Shown: positions 1-7,501 of the stretch, one piece after another
How the letters are laid out: each line of letters starts with the position of its first letter
Position numbering within the stretch: the first letter of the stretch is position 1
NCBI GenBank assembly: GCA_016213895.1
Contig: JACQZJ010000083.1
Span: forward strand, 23,282-57,905
Direction: 5' to 3'
Source: Planctomycetota bacterium
Lineage (GTDB): Bacteria > Planctomycetota > B15-G4 > JADJEK01
DNA: 34,624 nt
Notes under the pieces: model-generated
The model's database searches: none
What the model saw: only the letters and a program-made list of their open reading frames with translations
Told to the model about the DNA's origin: nothing
Position numbers and translations under genes: made by a program

Positions 1-36
1 CCAAGGACGAGCGCCGCGGACCGGGCGGAGGCGTGA
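1..36 (+). CDS. C-terminal tail of an upstream gene, cut by the window edge
   Basis: The frame starting at base 1 is open for eleven codons and ends with TGA at 34-36, giving a tail ending ADRAEA. The stop lies just upstream of the ATG at 39, and the GGAGG that would serve the next gene sits inside this tail, which is the usual layout of a tightly coupled operon. Because the next gene has the topology of an anti-sigma protein, the upstream gene could be an ECF sigma factor. That is inference from layout only, since eleven residues carry no identifying motif. Confidence 0.4.
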   Translation, partial: PRTSAADRAEA

Positions 37-38
37 CC

Positions 39-656
39 ATGAGCAACCAACCCGAGGAAGTCCTCATCCTTCGCGCCATCGAGCTGGAAGCGAGCGCGGC
101 AGACTGGGCCGACCTCGACGCGGCCGCGCGCCGCGATCCAGCCGTGCTCCAGCGCCTGGCGGATGCGCTCCGCGACCAGGGAGACCTGCGCCGCGGCGTG
201 GAAGCGCGGCTCGAGGCCGCGGACCGCATCGAGCTCCCGCCGGAGAAGGCGCGCCGCCTGGCCCGCGTCCCCTCCTGGCTGGGTTGGGCTGCCGCGGCCG
301 CGCTCGCCGCCTGCTGGTCCGCCTCGGGCTTCTGGGACGAGGGCGCCGGCCGCCTTCCTCCGGCCGGAGACCCGGCCACGCCCGCGCCCGATCGCGGGCC
401 GGCGCTCGCCGGGGACGGCGTGCTCTCTCTCGATGACCTGCGGCTCGTGTCGAACGGCGTGCTCGGCGAGCTGCCGAGCACCATGCTCGAAACCCGGCCC
501 TCGGCCGACGGCCAGGGATACGAGGTCATCCGCCTGCGGCGCACGCTCGAGCGCCTGCACGTGGACCGCATCTTCCGCCTGGCCGAGGACGAGCACGGCA
601 ACGCCGTGCCCGTGCCCGCCCAGTGGACCCCTCCCCTCGTTACGGAACGGATGTGA
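39..656 (+). CDS. Single-TM membrane protein, possibly anti-sigma-like
   Basis: This 205-residue protein is not recognised as a defined family. It starts with about 75 charged, helical residues (acidic first, then Arg-rich). One hydrophobic segment follows at roughly residues 79-97 (from SWLGWAAAA), then a Pro/Ala linker and a C-terminal domain of about 90 residues containing LSLDDLRLVSNG. The layout of cytosolic helical domain, one membrane span and extracytoplasmic domain is typical of anti-sigma factors, but no zinc-binding HxxxCxxC motif is visible, so the role is only a guess. The ATG at 39 is preferred over the GTG at 33 because GGAGG at 27-31 is spaced seven bases from it. The PDZ gene follows after 18 bases in the same direction, so the two are probably co-transcribed and may act together at the envelope. 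Confidence 0.7.
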   Translation: MSNQPEEVLILRAIELEASAADWADLDAAARRDPAVLQRLADALRDQGDLRRGVEARLEAADRIELPPEKARRLARVPSWLGWAAAAALAACWSASGFWDEGAGRLPPAGDPATPAPDRGPALAGDGVLSLDDLRLVSNGVLGELPSTMLETRPSADGQGYEVIRLRRTLERLHVDRIFRLAEDEHGNAVPVPAQWTPPLVTERM

Positions 657-674
657 TTCTCCAGGAGAAGCAAG

Positions 675-2051
675 ATGAAGAAGAGCATGGCAAGCATCGG
701 TCTTCTGCTCGCGGCGTCCTCGCTCTCGCTCGCGGCGATCCGCCAGGACGCGCCCGCGCCGCAAGGCGGGCCGGCAGCCATGAAGGCGCGGCCCGTCCAG
801 GAAGCGCAGGCCGAGCCACCCGAGGCGCAGGCCCCGGCGCAGGGCCGTTCCATGATCGGCGTCCACGTCGCGCCCGTGGGCGAGGCGCTCGCCGCCCAGC
901 TCGGCATCGATCCCGAAGCGGGCATCCTGGTCGAGGGCGTGGTGGAGGGTCTGCCTGCCGACCACGCGGGCATGCGACGCTTCGACGTGATCACGGCAGT
1001 CAATGGCGAGAAGGTGTCCACCATGCGCAGCCTCTCCGAGGCCATGGCCCAGGCCGCGCCCGGGAGCGAGATCACGGTAAGCCTGCTGCGCGGCGGCGAG
1101 CTGCTCGAGCTGACGGTCGGCGTGGTCGCCGAGGAGGAGGATCCCTCGTGGCGCGTGTTCGAGGACGCCGCGGGCGGGGTCCGCCTGGAGGCGGAGCTTG
1201 CGCGCCAGGAACTCGAGGTGAACGCGGCCCGGCTGCAGCACGAGGCGCAGGCGCTCAAAGCCGAGATGAACGCGCTGCGCGAGCGCCGCTTCGCCACGGC
1301 CGAGGAGAGGGAGGCCGCGCACGCGCGCGCTCGCGAGCTGGAAGAGCAGCTCGCGCAGAGGCACGCCGAACTCGATCATCTGCACGCCAGGCTCCAGGAG
1401 CTCTCGGCCGACCTCGCGCGCCGGGATATGGAGGAGCAGGAGGCTCAGCTGCGCGACCAGACGCGAGCGCGCGACGCCGAGGCGCGCATGTTCATGTTGC
1501 TGAAGGAGCGCCAGCTCGCCGCGAGCGAGGAGGGCCACGCCGGGCAGGCGCGCGCCCGCTATCTGGAGGAACTGCTCGCGCAGCGGATGGCCCAGATCGA
1601 GAACCTGCGCTCCAGGTTCCAGGGAGTCTCGCAGGACGTCATGAGCAGGCTGTCCGCGCAGTTCGCCGAGCTCGAAGCCCGGCCTGACGGCGCCCTGTCC
1701 CTGGAGCAGCGCATGCAACTGCAGCTGGCCCTCAAGAGGGCGCAGCAGGAGCTGCAGCGTGCGCTGGAGTCTCTGGGCGAGCAGCTTTCCCTGCCGCAGG
1801 TCCGCGTGATCGAGGAGAGCCCGGGGATTCGCAGCATGATCGTCGGCAATCCCTTCGCCCCCGTGCCCCCGGCGCCTCCCGCGTACCCGGCGCCGCCAGT
1901 GCCGCCCGCCGCCCCCTACGGACTCGCCGCGGAATCTGCGCCGCAAACGCCGGACGAGGTCCTGGAGCGCCTGGGGCGCATCGAGGAGCGCCTGGCCAAG
2001 ATGGAGCAGCTCCTGCACGAGCTTCTGCGCCGCGAGAACGAAAGCGACTGA
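675..2051 (+). CDS. Exported PDZ-domain protein with long coiled coil
   Basis: The 458-residue protein begins with MKK and a hydrophobic stretch ending near SLSLAAIRQDA, which reads as a Sec signal peptide, so it should act outside the cytoplasm. Residues about 59-151 form a PDZ domain (IGVHV near its start, GILVEGVVEGLPADHAG, then FDVITAVNG), of the kind that binds C-terminal peptides in HtrA-type proteins. No protease domain is attached. Residues about 160-375 are Glu/Arg/Ala/Leu-rich heptads, a long coiled coil, followed by a Pro-rich segment around 393-415 and a short terminal coiled coil. AGGAG at 663-667 supports the ATG at 675. The likely role is scaffolding or sensing at the envelope together with the preceding one-TM protein. 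Similar PDZ plus coiled-coil proteins occur in Planctomycetota, but the function is not known. Confidence 0.82.
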   Translation: MKKSMASIGLLLAASSLSLAAIRQDAPAPQGGPAAMKARPVQEAQAEPPEAQAPAQGRSMIGVHVAPVGEALAAQLGIDPEAGILVEGVVEGLPADHAGMRRFDVITAVNGEKVSTMRSLSEAMAQAAPGSEITVSLLRGGELLELTVGVVAEEEDPSWRVFEDAAGGVRLEAELARQELEVNAARLQHEAQALKAEMNALRERRFATAEEREAAHARARELEEQLAQRHAELDHLHARLQELSADLARRDMEEQEAQLRDQTRARDAEARMFMLLKERQLAASEEGHAGQARARYLEELLAQRMAQIENLRSRFQGVSQDVMSRLSAQFAELEARPDGALSLEQRMQLQLALKRAQQELQRALESLGEQLSLPQVRVIEESPGIRSMIVGNPFAPVPPAPPAYPAPPVPPAAPYGLAAESAPQTPDEVLERLGRIEERLAKMEQLLHELLRRENESD

Positions 2052-2061
2052 CCGCGCGCGT

Positions 2062-2104
2062 CCGCCCGGCGATAATGCCGCGCTGGCGGGAGTCCGCCGG
2101 GCGG
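2062..2104 (+). repeat. Inverted repeat overlapping the next gene's ribosome-binding region
   Basis: A perfect 10-base inverted repeat, CCGCCCGGCG at 2062-2071 and CGCCGGGCGG at 2095-2104, encloses a 23-base loop that itself contains GC-rich partial repeats. No T-run follows, so it is not a classical intrinsic terminator. The right arm ends four bases before the ATG at 2109 and covers the only G-rich segment available as a Shine-Dalgarno site. In RNA it could hide the ribosome-binding site of the beta-helix gene or slow transcription between the two genes. Confidence 0.5.
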
Positions 2105-2108
2105 AACA

Positions 2109-4226
2109 ATGAACGCACTCGCTGTCATCCTCCTCGCGTCGTGCGCGTCGGCGGGAGATGCCCCCGCTCCCGCGCCGAGGTTCTTCGTCGCGCCCGCCGG
2201 GAATGACTCCTGGTCCGGGACGCTGCCCGCGCCCGCGCCAAGCGGCGCGGACGGCCCCTTCGCCAGCGTGGCGCGCGCAAAGCTCGCGGTGCGCGCGCTA
2301 TCGCGCGAGGCGAAGAGCGCGGGCCCGGTCGTGGTAGCGATCCGGGGCGGCCTGTACGAGCTCACGGAGCCCCTCCTCTTCACGCCTGAGGACAGCGGCG
2401 CCGCGGCCGCGCCGGTCATCTACTGCGCGTACGGCGAGGAGCGCCCGATCCTCTCCGGCGGCCGGCGCCTGCGGGGCTGCCTCGTCGGCGAGGACGGCCG
2501 CTGGCGCCTCGCGCTGGAGGAGGCGCGCGACGGGCGCTGGATCTTCTCCCAGCTCTGGGTGAACGACCAGAGGCGCTTCCGCGCGCGCCTGCCGCTCTCC
2601 GGCTACCTGCACGTGGCCGAAGAGCTGCCTCCGCCCGCCGCCTCTTCGGCCGCCGGCTACGACCGCTTCCGCTTCCACGCGGGCGACATCGACCCGGGCT
2701 GGCGCGACCTCGACGCGGTCGAGCTCGTCTGCTTCCACTTCTGGTCGGCCTCGCGCATGCGCATCGCGCAGATCGACACCGAGGAACACACCGTCGTCTT
2801 CACGGGCCCGACGCCCACCGCGAGCCGCTGGGGCGCATTCGCGACCGGCAGCCGCTTCTTCGCCGAGAACGTACGCGAGGCGCTCGGCGCGCCGGGCGCG
2901 TGGCGCCTCGAACAGGGGGTCGGCGAGCTGACCTACCTTCCCCTGCCGGGCGAGCGCCCCGAGGACGCGGTGGTCGTGGCCCCGCGGCTCGACGTGCTCC
3001 TGCGCCTCCAGGGCGACGTACCCGGCCGGCGCTTCGTCGAACACCTGCGCTTCGAAGGGCTCGCCTTCGCACACGCCGGCTTCACGCTGCCTGCCGAGGG
3101 GCACTCGTTCCCGCAGGCGGAGGCCGATCTCGGCGCGGCCGTCGAGGCCCTGGGCGCGCGGCACGTGACCTTCGACGGCTGCTCCGTGCGCCACGCCGGC
3201 CGCTACGCCATCGCGTTCGGCCCGGGCTGCCGGGACAACGAGGTCAGACGCTGCGAGCTGGTGGACCTCGGCGGCGGCGGCGTGATCATCGGAGCGCTCG
3301 AAGGCCCGCGCTCCTTCACGGCCGGCAGGACCGCGGCCGGCGACGCCGAGAACGAGGTCCTGCGCCACACGGTGCGCGAGTGCCGCATCGCCCACGGCGG
3401 CCGCCTGCACCCGGCCGCGGTCGGCGTGTGGATCGGCCACGCCTCGCACAACACGGTCGCGCACAACGACATCTTCGACTTCTACTACACGGGCGTGAGC
3501 GTGGGCTGGACCTGGGGCTACGCCGAGCCGAGCCGCGCGCACCACAACGAGATCGCCTGGAACCGCATCCACACCATCGGCCAGGGCGTGCTCTCGGACC
3601 TGGCCGGGGTCTACACCCTGGGCGTGTCGCCCGGCACGACCGTGCACCACAACGTCATCCACGACGTCGCCGCCTTTGACTACGGCGGCTGGGGGCTGTA
3701 CACGGACGAGGGCTCCTCCGGCATCGTGCTGTCGCATAACCTCGTGTACCGCACCAAGACCGGCGGCTTCCACCAGCACTACGGCAGGGGAAACGTCATC
3801 CGGAACAACGTGTTCGCCGAGGCCGCGTGGCACCAGGTGCAGCGCTCGCGCGCCGAGGCGCACCTCTCCTTCCGCTTCGAGCAGAACATCGTCTACTGGA
3901 GCAACGACAGCCCGCTCTTGCAGGGCGACTGGAGCGGCGAGCAGTTCCTGCTCGACGAGAACGTGTACTGGAACCCGCGGCGGCCCGAGGTCCGCTTCCC
4001 GGGCGACCTGGCGCTGGCTGCGTGGCAAGAGCAACGCGGGCAGGACAAGTCCTCCCGCGTCGCCAATCCGCTCTTCGTCGATCCCGCGCAAGACGACTTC
4101 CGGCTCTGCGACGGCTCGCCCGCGCTCGACCTCGGCTTCGAGCCCTGGGACTATGGCGCGGCGGGCTCGGGCGACGCGCCGCGCCTGACGCCCGGCCTGC
4201 CTGCCGTTCCCGCCGCGTTTGAATAG
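2109..4226 (+). CDS. Secreted right-handed parallel beta-helix protein, GH141-like
   Basis: The 705-residue protein opens with a short hydrophobic leader. LASC at residues 9-12 fits a lipobox, although the leader lacks a positive charge. The mature start, [14 protein letters not shown], then [34 protein letters not shown] and the ILSGGRRL element form the conserved entry of GH141-type and DUF1565-related polysaccharide enzymes. The central part (about 330-600) carries repeated short turns with Asn at inward positions ([36 protein letters not shown]), typical of a parallel beta-helix. GH141 members include alpha-L-fucosidases and xylanases acting on complex plant polysaccharides. The substrate here is unknown. 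It converges on the minus-strand ATPase gene with 13 bases between the stops. Confidence 0.85.
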   Translation: MNALAVILLASCASAGDAPAPAPRFFVAPAGNDSWSGTLPAPAPSGADGPFASVARAKLAVRALSREAKSAGPVVVAIRGGLYELTEPLLFTPEDSGAAAAPVIYCAYGEERPILSGGRRLRGCLVGEDGRWRLALEEARDGRWIFSQLWVNDQRRFRARLPLSGYLHVAEELPPPAASSAAGYDRFRFHAGDIDPGWRDLDAVELVCFHFWSASRMRIAQIDTEEHTVVFTGPTPTASRWGAFATGSRFFAENVREALGAPGAWRLEQGVGELTYLPLPGERPEDAVVVAPRLDVLLRLQGDVPGRRFVEHLRFEGLAFAHAGFTLPAEGHSFPQAEADLGAAVEALGARHVTFDGCSVRHAGRYAIAFGPGCRDNEVRRCELVDLGGGGVIIGALEGPRSFTAGRTAAGDAENEVLRHTVRECRIAHGGRLHPAAVGVWIGHASHNTVAHNDIFDFYYTGVSVGWTWGYAEPSRAHHNEIAWNRIHTIGQGVLSDLAGVYTLGVSPGTTVHHNVIHDVAAFDYGGWGLYTDEGSSGIVLSHNLVYRTKTGGFHQHYGRGNVIRNNVFAEAAWHQVQRSRAEAHLSFRFEQNIVYWSNDSPLLQGDWSGEQFLLDENVYWNPRRPEVRFPGDLALAAWQEQRGQDKSSRVANPLFVDPAQDDFRLCDGSPALDLGFEPWDYGAAGSGDAPRLTPGLPAVPAAFE

Positions 4227-4239
4227 CGGGCGGCGCCGC

Positions 4240-5068
4240 TCAGCGCAAGCAGGAGCCGTCGCACTCGGGCCGGCGAGATGCGCCGCACGGGGTCGGCTCG
4301 CGCTCGAGACGTTCGAACACCGCGGCCGCGAGCGCCGTGAGCGCCTCCCTGACCGGAGCGCTCGCAGCGAGCACGGCCGGCCGCAAGGACGCCGTGGCCT
4401 CGACCACAGAGCGATCGTAGGGGATGCGCCCGAGCAGGGGCACGCCGCGTTCGGCAAGGCGGCGCTCGATCGCGGCCGTGTTCTCTGCACTCAGGTCGGC
4501 GCGGTTCGCCGGCACGCCGAAGTGCTGGGCGACGCTGAGCACGCGCTCGATGCCCTGCTCCCCGGCCGGAGTGGGTTCGGTCACGAGCAGCGCGAGATCG
4601 ACTCCCGCGAGCGCGGCGATCACCGGACAGCCGATGCCCGGCGCTCCATCGGCGATGACGAGCCCGGCGCGCTCGCGTTTGGCCTGCACCGCGGCTTCCT
4701 TGCGCACCGCGCTCACCAGCTTGCCCGAGTTCTCGCGGCCCGGGAGCAGGCGCGCGTGGACCAGCGTGCCGTGCTCCGTGTCCGAGATAAGCAGCTCCCC
4801 GCTCTCGGCCCTGCGCGCCTCGATCGCTTGCTGCGGGCAGACGAGCGTGCAGGCGAGGCAGCCCTCGCAGCGCAGCGCGTCGACGCCGTAGCAGCCGTTC
4901 TTGACGTACACCGCGCCGAAACGGCAGGTCGCCAGGCACGCGCCGCACTGGATGCACGCGGCCTGGTCGATGTGCGCGGTGAAGCCGGCCAGAAAGGGTG
5001 GCCGCGACCGTGGTCTTGCCCGTCCCGCCCTTGCCGCTTGCAACGCAGATCTGCCGCAACGCCGTCAT
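4240..5068 (-). pseudogene. MinD-type ATPase with ferredoxin insert, internally deleted and frameshifted
   Basis: The ATG at 5068-5066 overlaps the stop of the preceding NifX-like gene (ATGA) and starts MTALRQICVASGKGG, a deviant Walker A site (GKGGTGKTT). At about 4990-5000 the frame must shift by one base to continue with FLAGFTAHIDQAAC, two CxxCxxCxxxC clusters (ACIQCGACLATC and RCEGCLACTLVC), then IADGAPGIGCPV and VTEPTPAGEQG. The intact paralogue at 5481-6365 has about 41 residues between the P-loop strand and the first cysteine cluster, including the DCDVEDPDA switch segment. Only about ten remain here. An internal deletion of roughly 90-100 bases that is not a multiple of three explains both the gap and the frame change. 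The ATPase is therefore probably dead, unless this is an assembly error. The open frame from 5043 alone would encode a ferredoxin-MinD remnant lacking the P-loop. Confidence 0.8.
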
Positions 5069-5484
5069 TGATGCGTGTCTCCGTGGCCGCACGTGCCGTG
5101 CCCGTGGTCACAGGCGTTATCGCCCGCCACGAGCCGGCCGCTCAAGTGCGCGAGCACGGCCTCGTCGGGGGTGCCCGAGAGCACGCCGGTGACCACGGCG
5201 ACGCCGCTGTCCTCGAGGAGCTGGCGGGCGCGCATGCCCATGCCGCCGGCGAGCACCACGTGCGCTCCCTTCTCGCTGAGCCAGCGCGGCAGCACGCCCG
5301 GCTCGTGCTCGGGCGGCTCGAGGCTCTGCCGCGCCACGATGGCCCGCGCGCCGGGGTCCACGTCGATGAGCGTGAACATGCGGCAGTGGCCGAAGTGGGC
5401 GCACACGCGCTCGCCCTGGACGCCGTCGTACTCCGTGGGAACCGCGTACCGCACGCGGCCCGCGCGCCCGATCTCATTGCTCAT
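5065..5484 (-). CDS. NifX/NifB-domain (dinitrogenase Fe-Mo cofactor family) small protein
   Basis: This 139-residue protein has the compact ribonuclease-H-like fold family that binds Fe-Mo type clusters (NifX, NifY, NafY, the C-terminus of NifB and ORP). Visible elements are YAVPTEYD, VCAHFGHCRMFTLIDVD and AHVVLAGGMGMRARQLLEDSGV. The GMGMRA loop is typical of the stand-alone members found next to MinD-ferredoxin ATPases. The C-terminus is rich in His and Cys (ACDHGHGTCGHGDTHQ), suggesting metal binding. Its start overlaps the stop of the upstream ATPase (ATGA at 5484-5481) and its stop overlaps the start of the broken ATPase (ATGA at 5068-5065), so translation of all three is coupled. A role in assembling or carrying a metal cluster within an ORP-like complex is inferred from the family and neighbours. 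Confidence 0.85.
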   Translation of the reverse strand: MSNEIGRAGRVRYAVPTEYDGVQGERVCAHFGHCRMFTLIDVDPGARAIVARQSLEPPEHEPGVLPRWLSEKGAHVVLAGGMGMRARQLLEDSGVAVVTGVLSGTPDEAVLAHLSGRLVAGDNACDHGHGTCGHGDTHQ

Positions 5485-6365
5485 TCTGCATGCTCCTTGA
5501 AGCGTGAACGTGTCGGGAAGCGCTCCGCGCTCCCCGCTGCCTGGACCACCCGGTCCCAAAGCTCCTCGAACAGGGGCCGGAAGCGCGGGCCGGCCTCGAG
5601 CGCCGGCCGCCCGGCGGCGTACGCCTCGGCCAGCCCCTGATCGAAGGGAATCTCCATGAGTACGGGGACGCCGCGCGCCGCGCAGAGGCCGCGCACGCCC
5701 GAGTCGCCGAGGTCGCTGCGGTTGATCACCACCGCGGTCCTGATCTTGAGCAGCGCGGCCACGTCGAGAGCCTGCTCGAGGTCGTGGCGGCCGTAGGGCG
5801 TCGGCTCGGTCACCAGCACGCAGAGGTTGGCGCCCTCGATGGCGTGGACCATGGAACAGGCGGTGCCCGGCGGCGCGTCGATGATGACCGGCCGGTCCGC
5901 GGCGGCCCGCGCCTTCACGCGCTCGATGAGAGGCGAGGCCATGGCCTCGCCGGGGTGCAGGTTGCCGCTGATCAGGGTGACGCCCGCCCTGGCCTCGCCA
6001 CGGGTCAGCGTCCCGATCTCGCGCGCGCGCGGCGCGAGCGCCTGCTCGCCGCAGACGAGATAGCAGGCCCCGCAGTCCTTGCACAGCTCCTCGTTGAGAA
6101 AGAAGCGCCCGGCGGCGAACACGATGGCTCCGAAGGCGCACGCGGCAGCGCACTCGCTGCAGGAGGTGCAGCGCTCCGGCACGAGTTCCGGGACGAGCAC
6201 CGTGACCGGCTCGACGCAGGAGACCTGCGGATGCAGCAGCAGTGCCGCATCCGGGTCCTCCACGTCGCAGTCGAGGACCTGCACGTTCCCACGCGCCAGG
6301 GCAAGGCTCACCGCCACGGTGGTCTTGCCCGTGCCACCCTTGCCGCTGGCGATCGCGATCCTCAT
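5481..6365 (-). CDS. MinD superfamily P-loop ATPase with inserted ferredoxin domain (ORP-locus type)
   Basis: The 294-residue protein starts MRIAIASGKGGTGKTT, a deviant Walker A motif, and continues VQVLDCDVEDPDAALLL (switch I Asp), then a ferredoxin insert with CTSCSECAAAC and CKDCGACYLVC binding two [4Fe-4S] clusters. The ATPase fold resumes with VIIDAPPGTACSMVHAI and LVTEPTPYGRHDLEQ. Such ATPases are paired with NifX-domain proteins in anaerobes. In the Desulfovibrio vulgaris ORP locus they form part of a complex linked to cell division. The ATG at 6365 is chosen because the P-loop begins right after it. A TTG at 6389 overlapping the preceding stop (TTGA) would add eight residues and also fits coupling. 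It is the intact paralogue of the broken gene downstream. Confidence 0.88.
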   Translation of the reverse strand: MRIAIASGKGGTGKTTVAVSLALARGNVQVLDCDVEDPDAALLLHPQVSCVEPVTVLVPELVPERCTSCSECAAACAFGAIVFAAGRFFLNEELCKDCGACYLVCGEQALAPRAREIGTLTRGEARAGVTLISGNLHPGEAMASPLIERVKARAAADRPVIIDAPPGTACSMVHAIEGANLCVLVTEPTPYGRHDLEQALDVAALLKIRTAVVINRSDLGDSGVRGLCAARGVPVLMEIPFDQGLAEAYAAGRPALEAGPRFRPLFEELWDRVVQAAGSAERFPTRSRFKEHAE

Positions 6366-6385
6366 GCCTGGCCTGCCGCCCGCAC

Positions 6386-6754
6386 TCAAGACCGCCCGCC
6401 GCGCCCTGGCGCGGTGCTCGCCTTCGTTTCCTTCAGCTCGCCGCGCTCGAGCGCCGCGAGGGCCTCGCGCACCGTGCCCTTGGCCCCGACGTAGCAGCGC
6501 ACCTTGCAGGCGAGCAGCACCTCGATCGCCTTCGGGCCGACGCTGCCGGTCAGGACAGCCTCGGCCCCGGCGTCGACCACGCGCTGCGCCACGTTCGTGC
6601 CCGCGCCGCCCTTTGCGTCCGCGAACTCGTTTCGGCCGCCGCCAACGATCTGCCCGCTCCCGGTGTCGACGATCAGCAGGTGGGCAGAGCGGCCGAAGCG
6701 GGGGTCGATGGTCGCCTCAAGAGACGCCGCAGTTGCCGAGATGGCGACCTTCAT
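6386..6754 (-). CDS. NifX/NifB-domain small protein
   Basis: The 122-residue protein reads MKVAISATAASLEATIDPRFGRSAHLLIVD, then NVAQRVVDAGAEAVLTGSVGPKAIEVL and CYVGAKGTVREAL, the full pattern of the dinitrogenase iron-molybdenum cofactor biosynthesis family (DPRFGR near the N-terminus, GxxGPKA in the middle). AGGAGG sits seven bases before the ATG at 6754, the strongest ribosome site in this cluster, and rules out the longer frame reaching 6823. It heads a tightly packed set (NifX, MinD-Fd, NifX, MinD-Fd) in which every junction overlaps or nearly overlaps. It probably binds or delivers a metal cluster. There is no nitrogenase gene in the window, so involvement in nitrogen fixation is unlikely. 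Confidence 0.87.
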   Translation of the reverse strand: MKVAISATAASLEATIDPRFGRSAHLLIVDTGSGQIVGGGRNEFADAKGGAGTNVAQRVVDAGAEAVLTGSVGPKAIEVLLACKVRCYVGAKGTVREALAALERGELKETKASTAPGRGGRS

Positions 6755-6894
6755 CGCTCGCCTCCTGTGTCCTGTCGCGTAGAGTCCGTTGCGCCGCGCC
6801 CGCCGCGCCTCCCCTCCCCCCACCCTGTCATCGCTCCCTCTCCACGAGGTCCTGTCCTGTCTCTACCTGGCATCGTTGACTCTCCTCTTGCATC

Positions 6895-7281
6895 TCATTC
6901 GCCGAAGTTCGGCCGCGTTCTCCGGCAGCGGCGCCACCTGCGCCGTCTCGGGCACCCGGGCATGCGGAAGCGCTCGTCCGGAGCGCCCTGATCCACGATC
7001 GATCCGATCACCGCCTCGGCCTCGCCCGCGACGCCGGAAAAGACCCGCAACCGGCGGGTCAGCAGGAGCTGCTCGGCCCAGCCGCTGATCGCCCCGCACA
7101 CGACCGCCTCGGCGCCCGAGTCCGCGATCGCCCGCACCTGATCGGCGACGCCGGTGCCCGGCAGCGCGAGCAGGACGCGAGACACCTCGAGGCCTCGCTC
7201 GATCTCGACGAGCAGCGCACGCCGCGCTGCATCGAAGAGGGGGGAAACCCGCCCTTGGTGAACCGGCATGACGACCCTCAT
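6895..7281 (-). CDS. NifX/NifB-domain small protein with basic C-terminus, first gene of the ORP-like operon
   Basis: The 128-residue protein begins MRVVMPVHQGRVSPLFDAARRALLVEIE and contains ADSGAEAVVCGAISGWAEQLL, followed by RFRMPGCPRRRRWRRCRR at the end. The RMPGC plus Arg-rich tail is common in this branch of the family. The start at 7281 matches the conserved MRVVMP motif. An upstream extension to 7374 is open but unconserved. It lies nearest the divergent regulatory region, 140 bases before the second NifX-like gene, and is most likely the first gene transcribed from the candidate sigma54 promoter at 7329-7344. Like its neighbours it is expected to bind a metal cluster rather than act in nitrogen fixation. 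Confidence 0.83.
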   Translation of the reverse strand: MRVVMPVHQGRVSPLFDAARRALLVEIERGLEVSRVLLALPGTGVADQVRAIADSGAEAVVCGAISGWAEQLLLTRRLRVFSGVAGEAEAVIGSIVDQGAPDERFRMPGCPRRRRWRRCRRTRPNFGE

Positions 7282-7328
7282 GTTTCGCCCACCCACACGG
7301 ACGGGCCTGAATCGATCGACATTCACGA

Positions 7329-7344
7329 GGCACGCCGCGGGCCA
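7329..7344 (-). promoter_or_regulatory. Candidate sigma54 (-24/-12) promoter for the NifX/MinD operon
   Basis: Read on the minus strand the 16 bases are TGGCCCGCGGCGTGCC. Compared with the sigma54 consensus TGGCACGN4TTGCW, both invariant pairs (GG near -24 and GC near -12) are present at the exact spacing. Mismatches are at positions 5, 12 and 16. Transcription would begin near 7318, about 37 bases before the ATG at 7281. A divergent sigma54-dependent activator gene next door supports the call. GC-rich DNA raises the chance of a random match. Confidence 0.5.
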
Positions 7345-7433
7345 GTCGCGCGGACACGAAAGATTCGTCCACAAACTATTATCAGATAGCTTATTACGTC
7401 ATTCACATCGCTGCGCGCCGCGCTCACCGCTGG

Positions 7434-7478
7434 TTGCATTTTGCGCCGTTGTAGGTTTGAACGATTGCACAAGTGCAA
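7434..7478. promoter_or_regulatory. Paired upstream activator sites, TTGCA type
   Basis: At 7465-7478 stands TTGCACAAGTGCAA, a perfect 6-2-6 inverted repeat. A degenerate copy, TTGCATTTTGCGCC, lies at 7434-7447, exactly 31 bases (three helical turns) away. Both are roughly 90-135 bases upstream of the candidate -24 element, the normal position for enhancer sites of a sigma54 activator. The strong site is 24 bases before the regulator's own ATG at 7502, so autoregulation is possible. The AT-rich stretch at about 7365-7405 between these sites and the promoter, unusual in this window, could be the bend or IHF-type region. A second small repeat, ACGAA-AGA-TTCGT, is at 7356-7368. Confidence 0.5.
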
Positions 7479-7501
7479 CCTGTCTGCTACGGAAGCACGT
7501 C

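Noticed and set aside
2298-4490. 730-residue open frame antisense to the beta-helix gene
   Set aside because: Low-complexity Ala/Arg/Val composition, no domain, and the opposite strand carries a clear signal peptide and beta-helix repeats. It is a shadow caused by high GC at third positions.
4219-5640. 473-residue plus-strand frame over the MinD/NifX cluster
   Set aside because: Antisense shadow of the minus-strand ATPase and NifX-like genes; Arg/Ala-rich with no domain.
6386-7281. Nitrogen-fixation (nif) cluster
   Set aside because: NifX-like domains are present but no nifH, nifD, nifK, nifE or nifN is seen. The MinD-ferredoxin partners and sigma54 regulator fit an ORP-like locus better.
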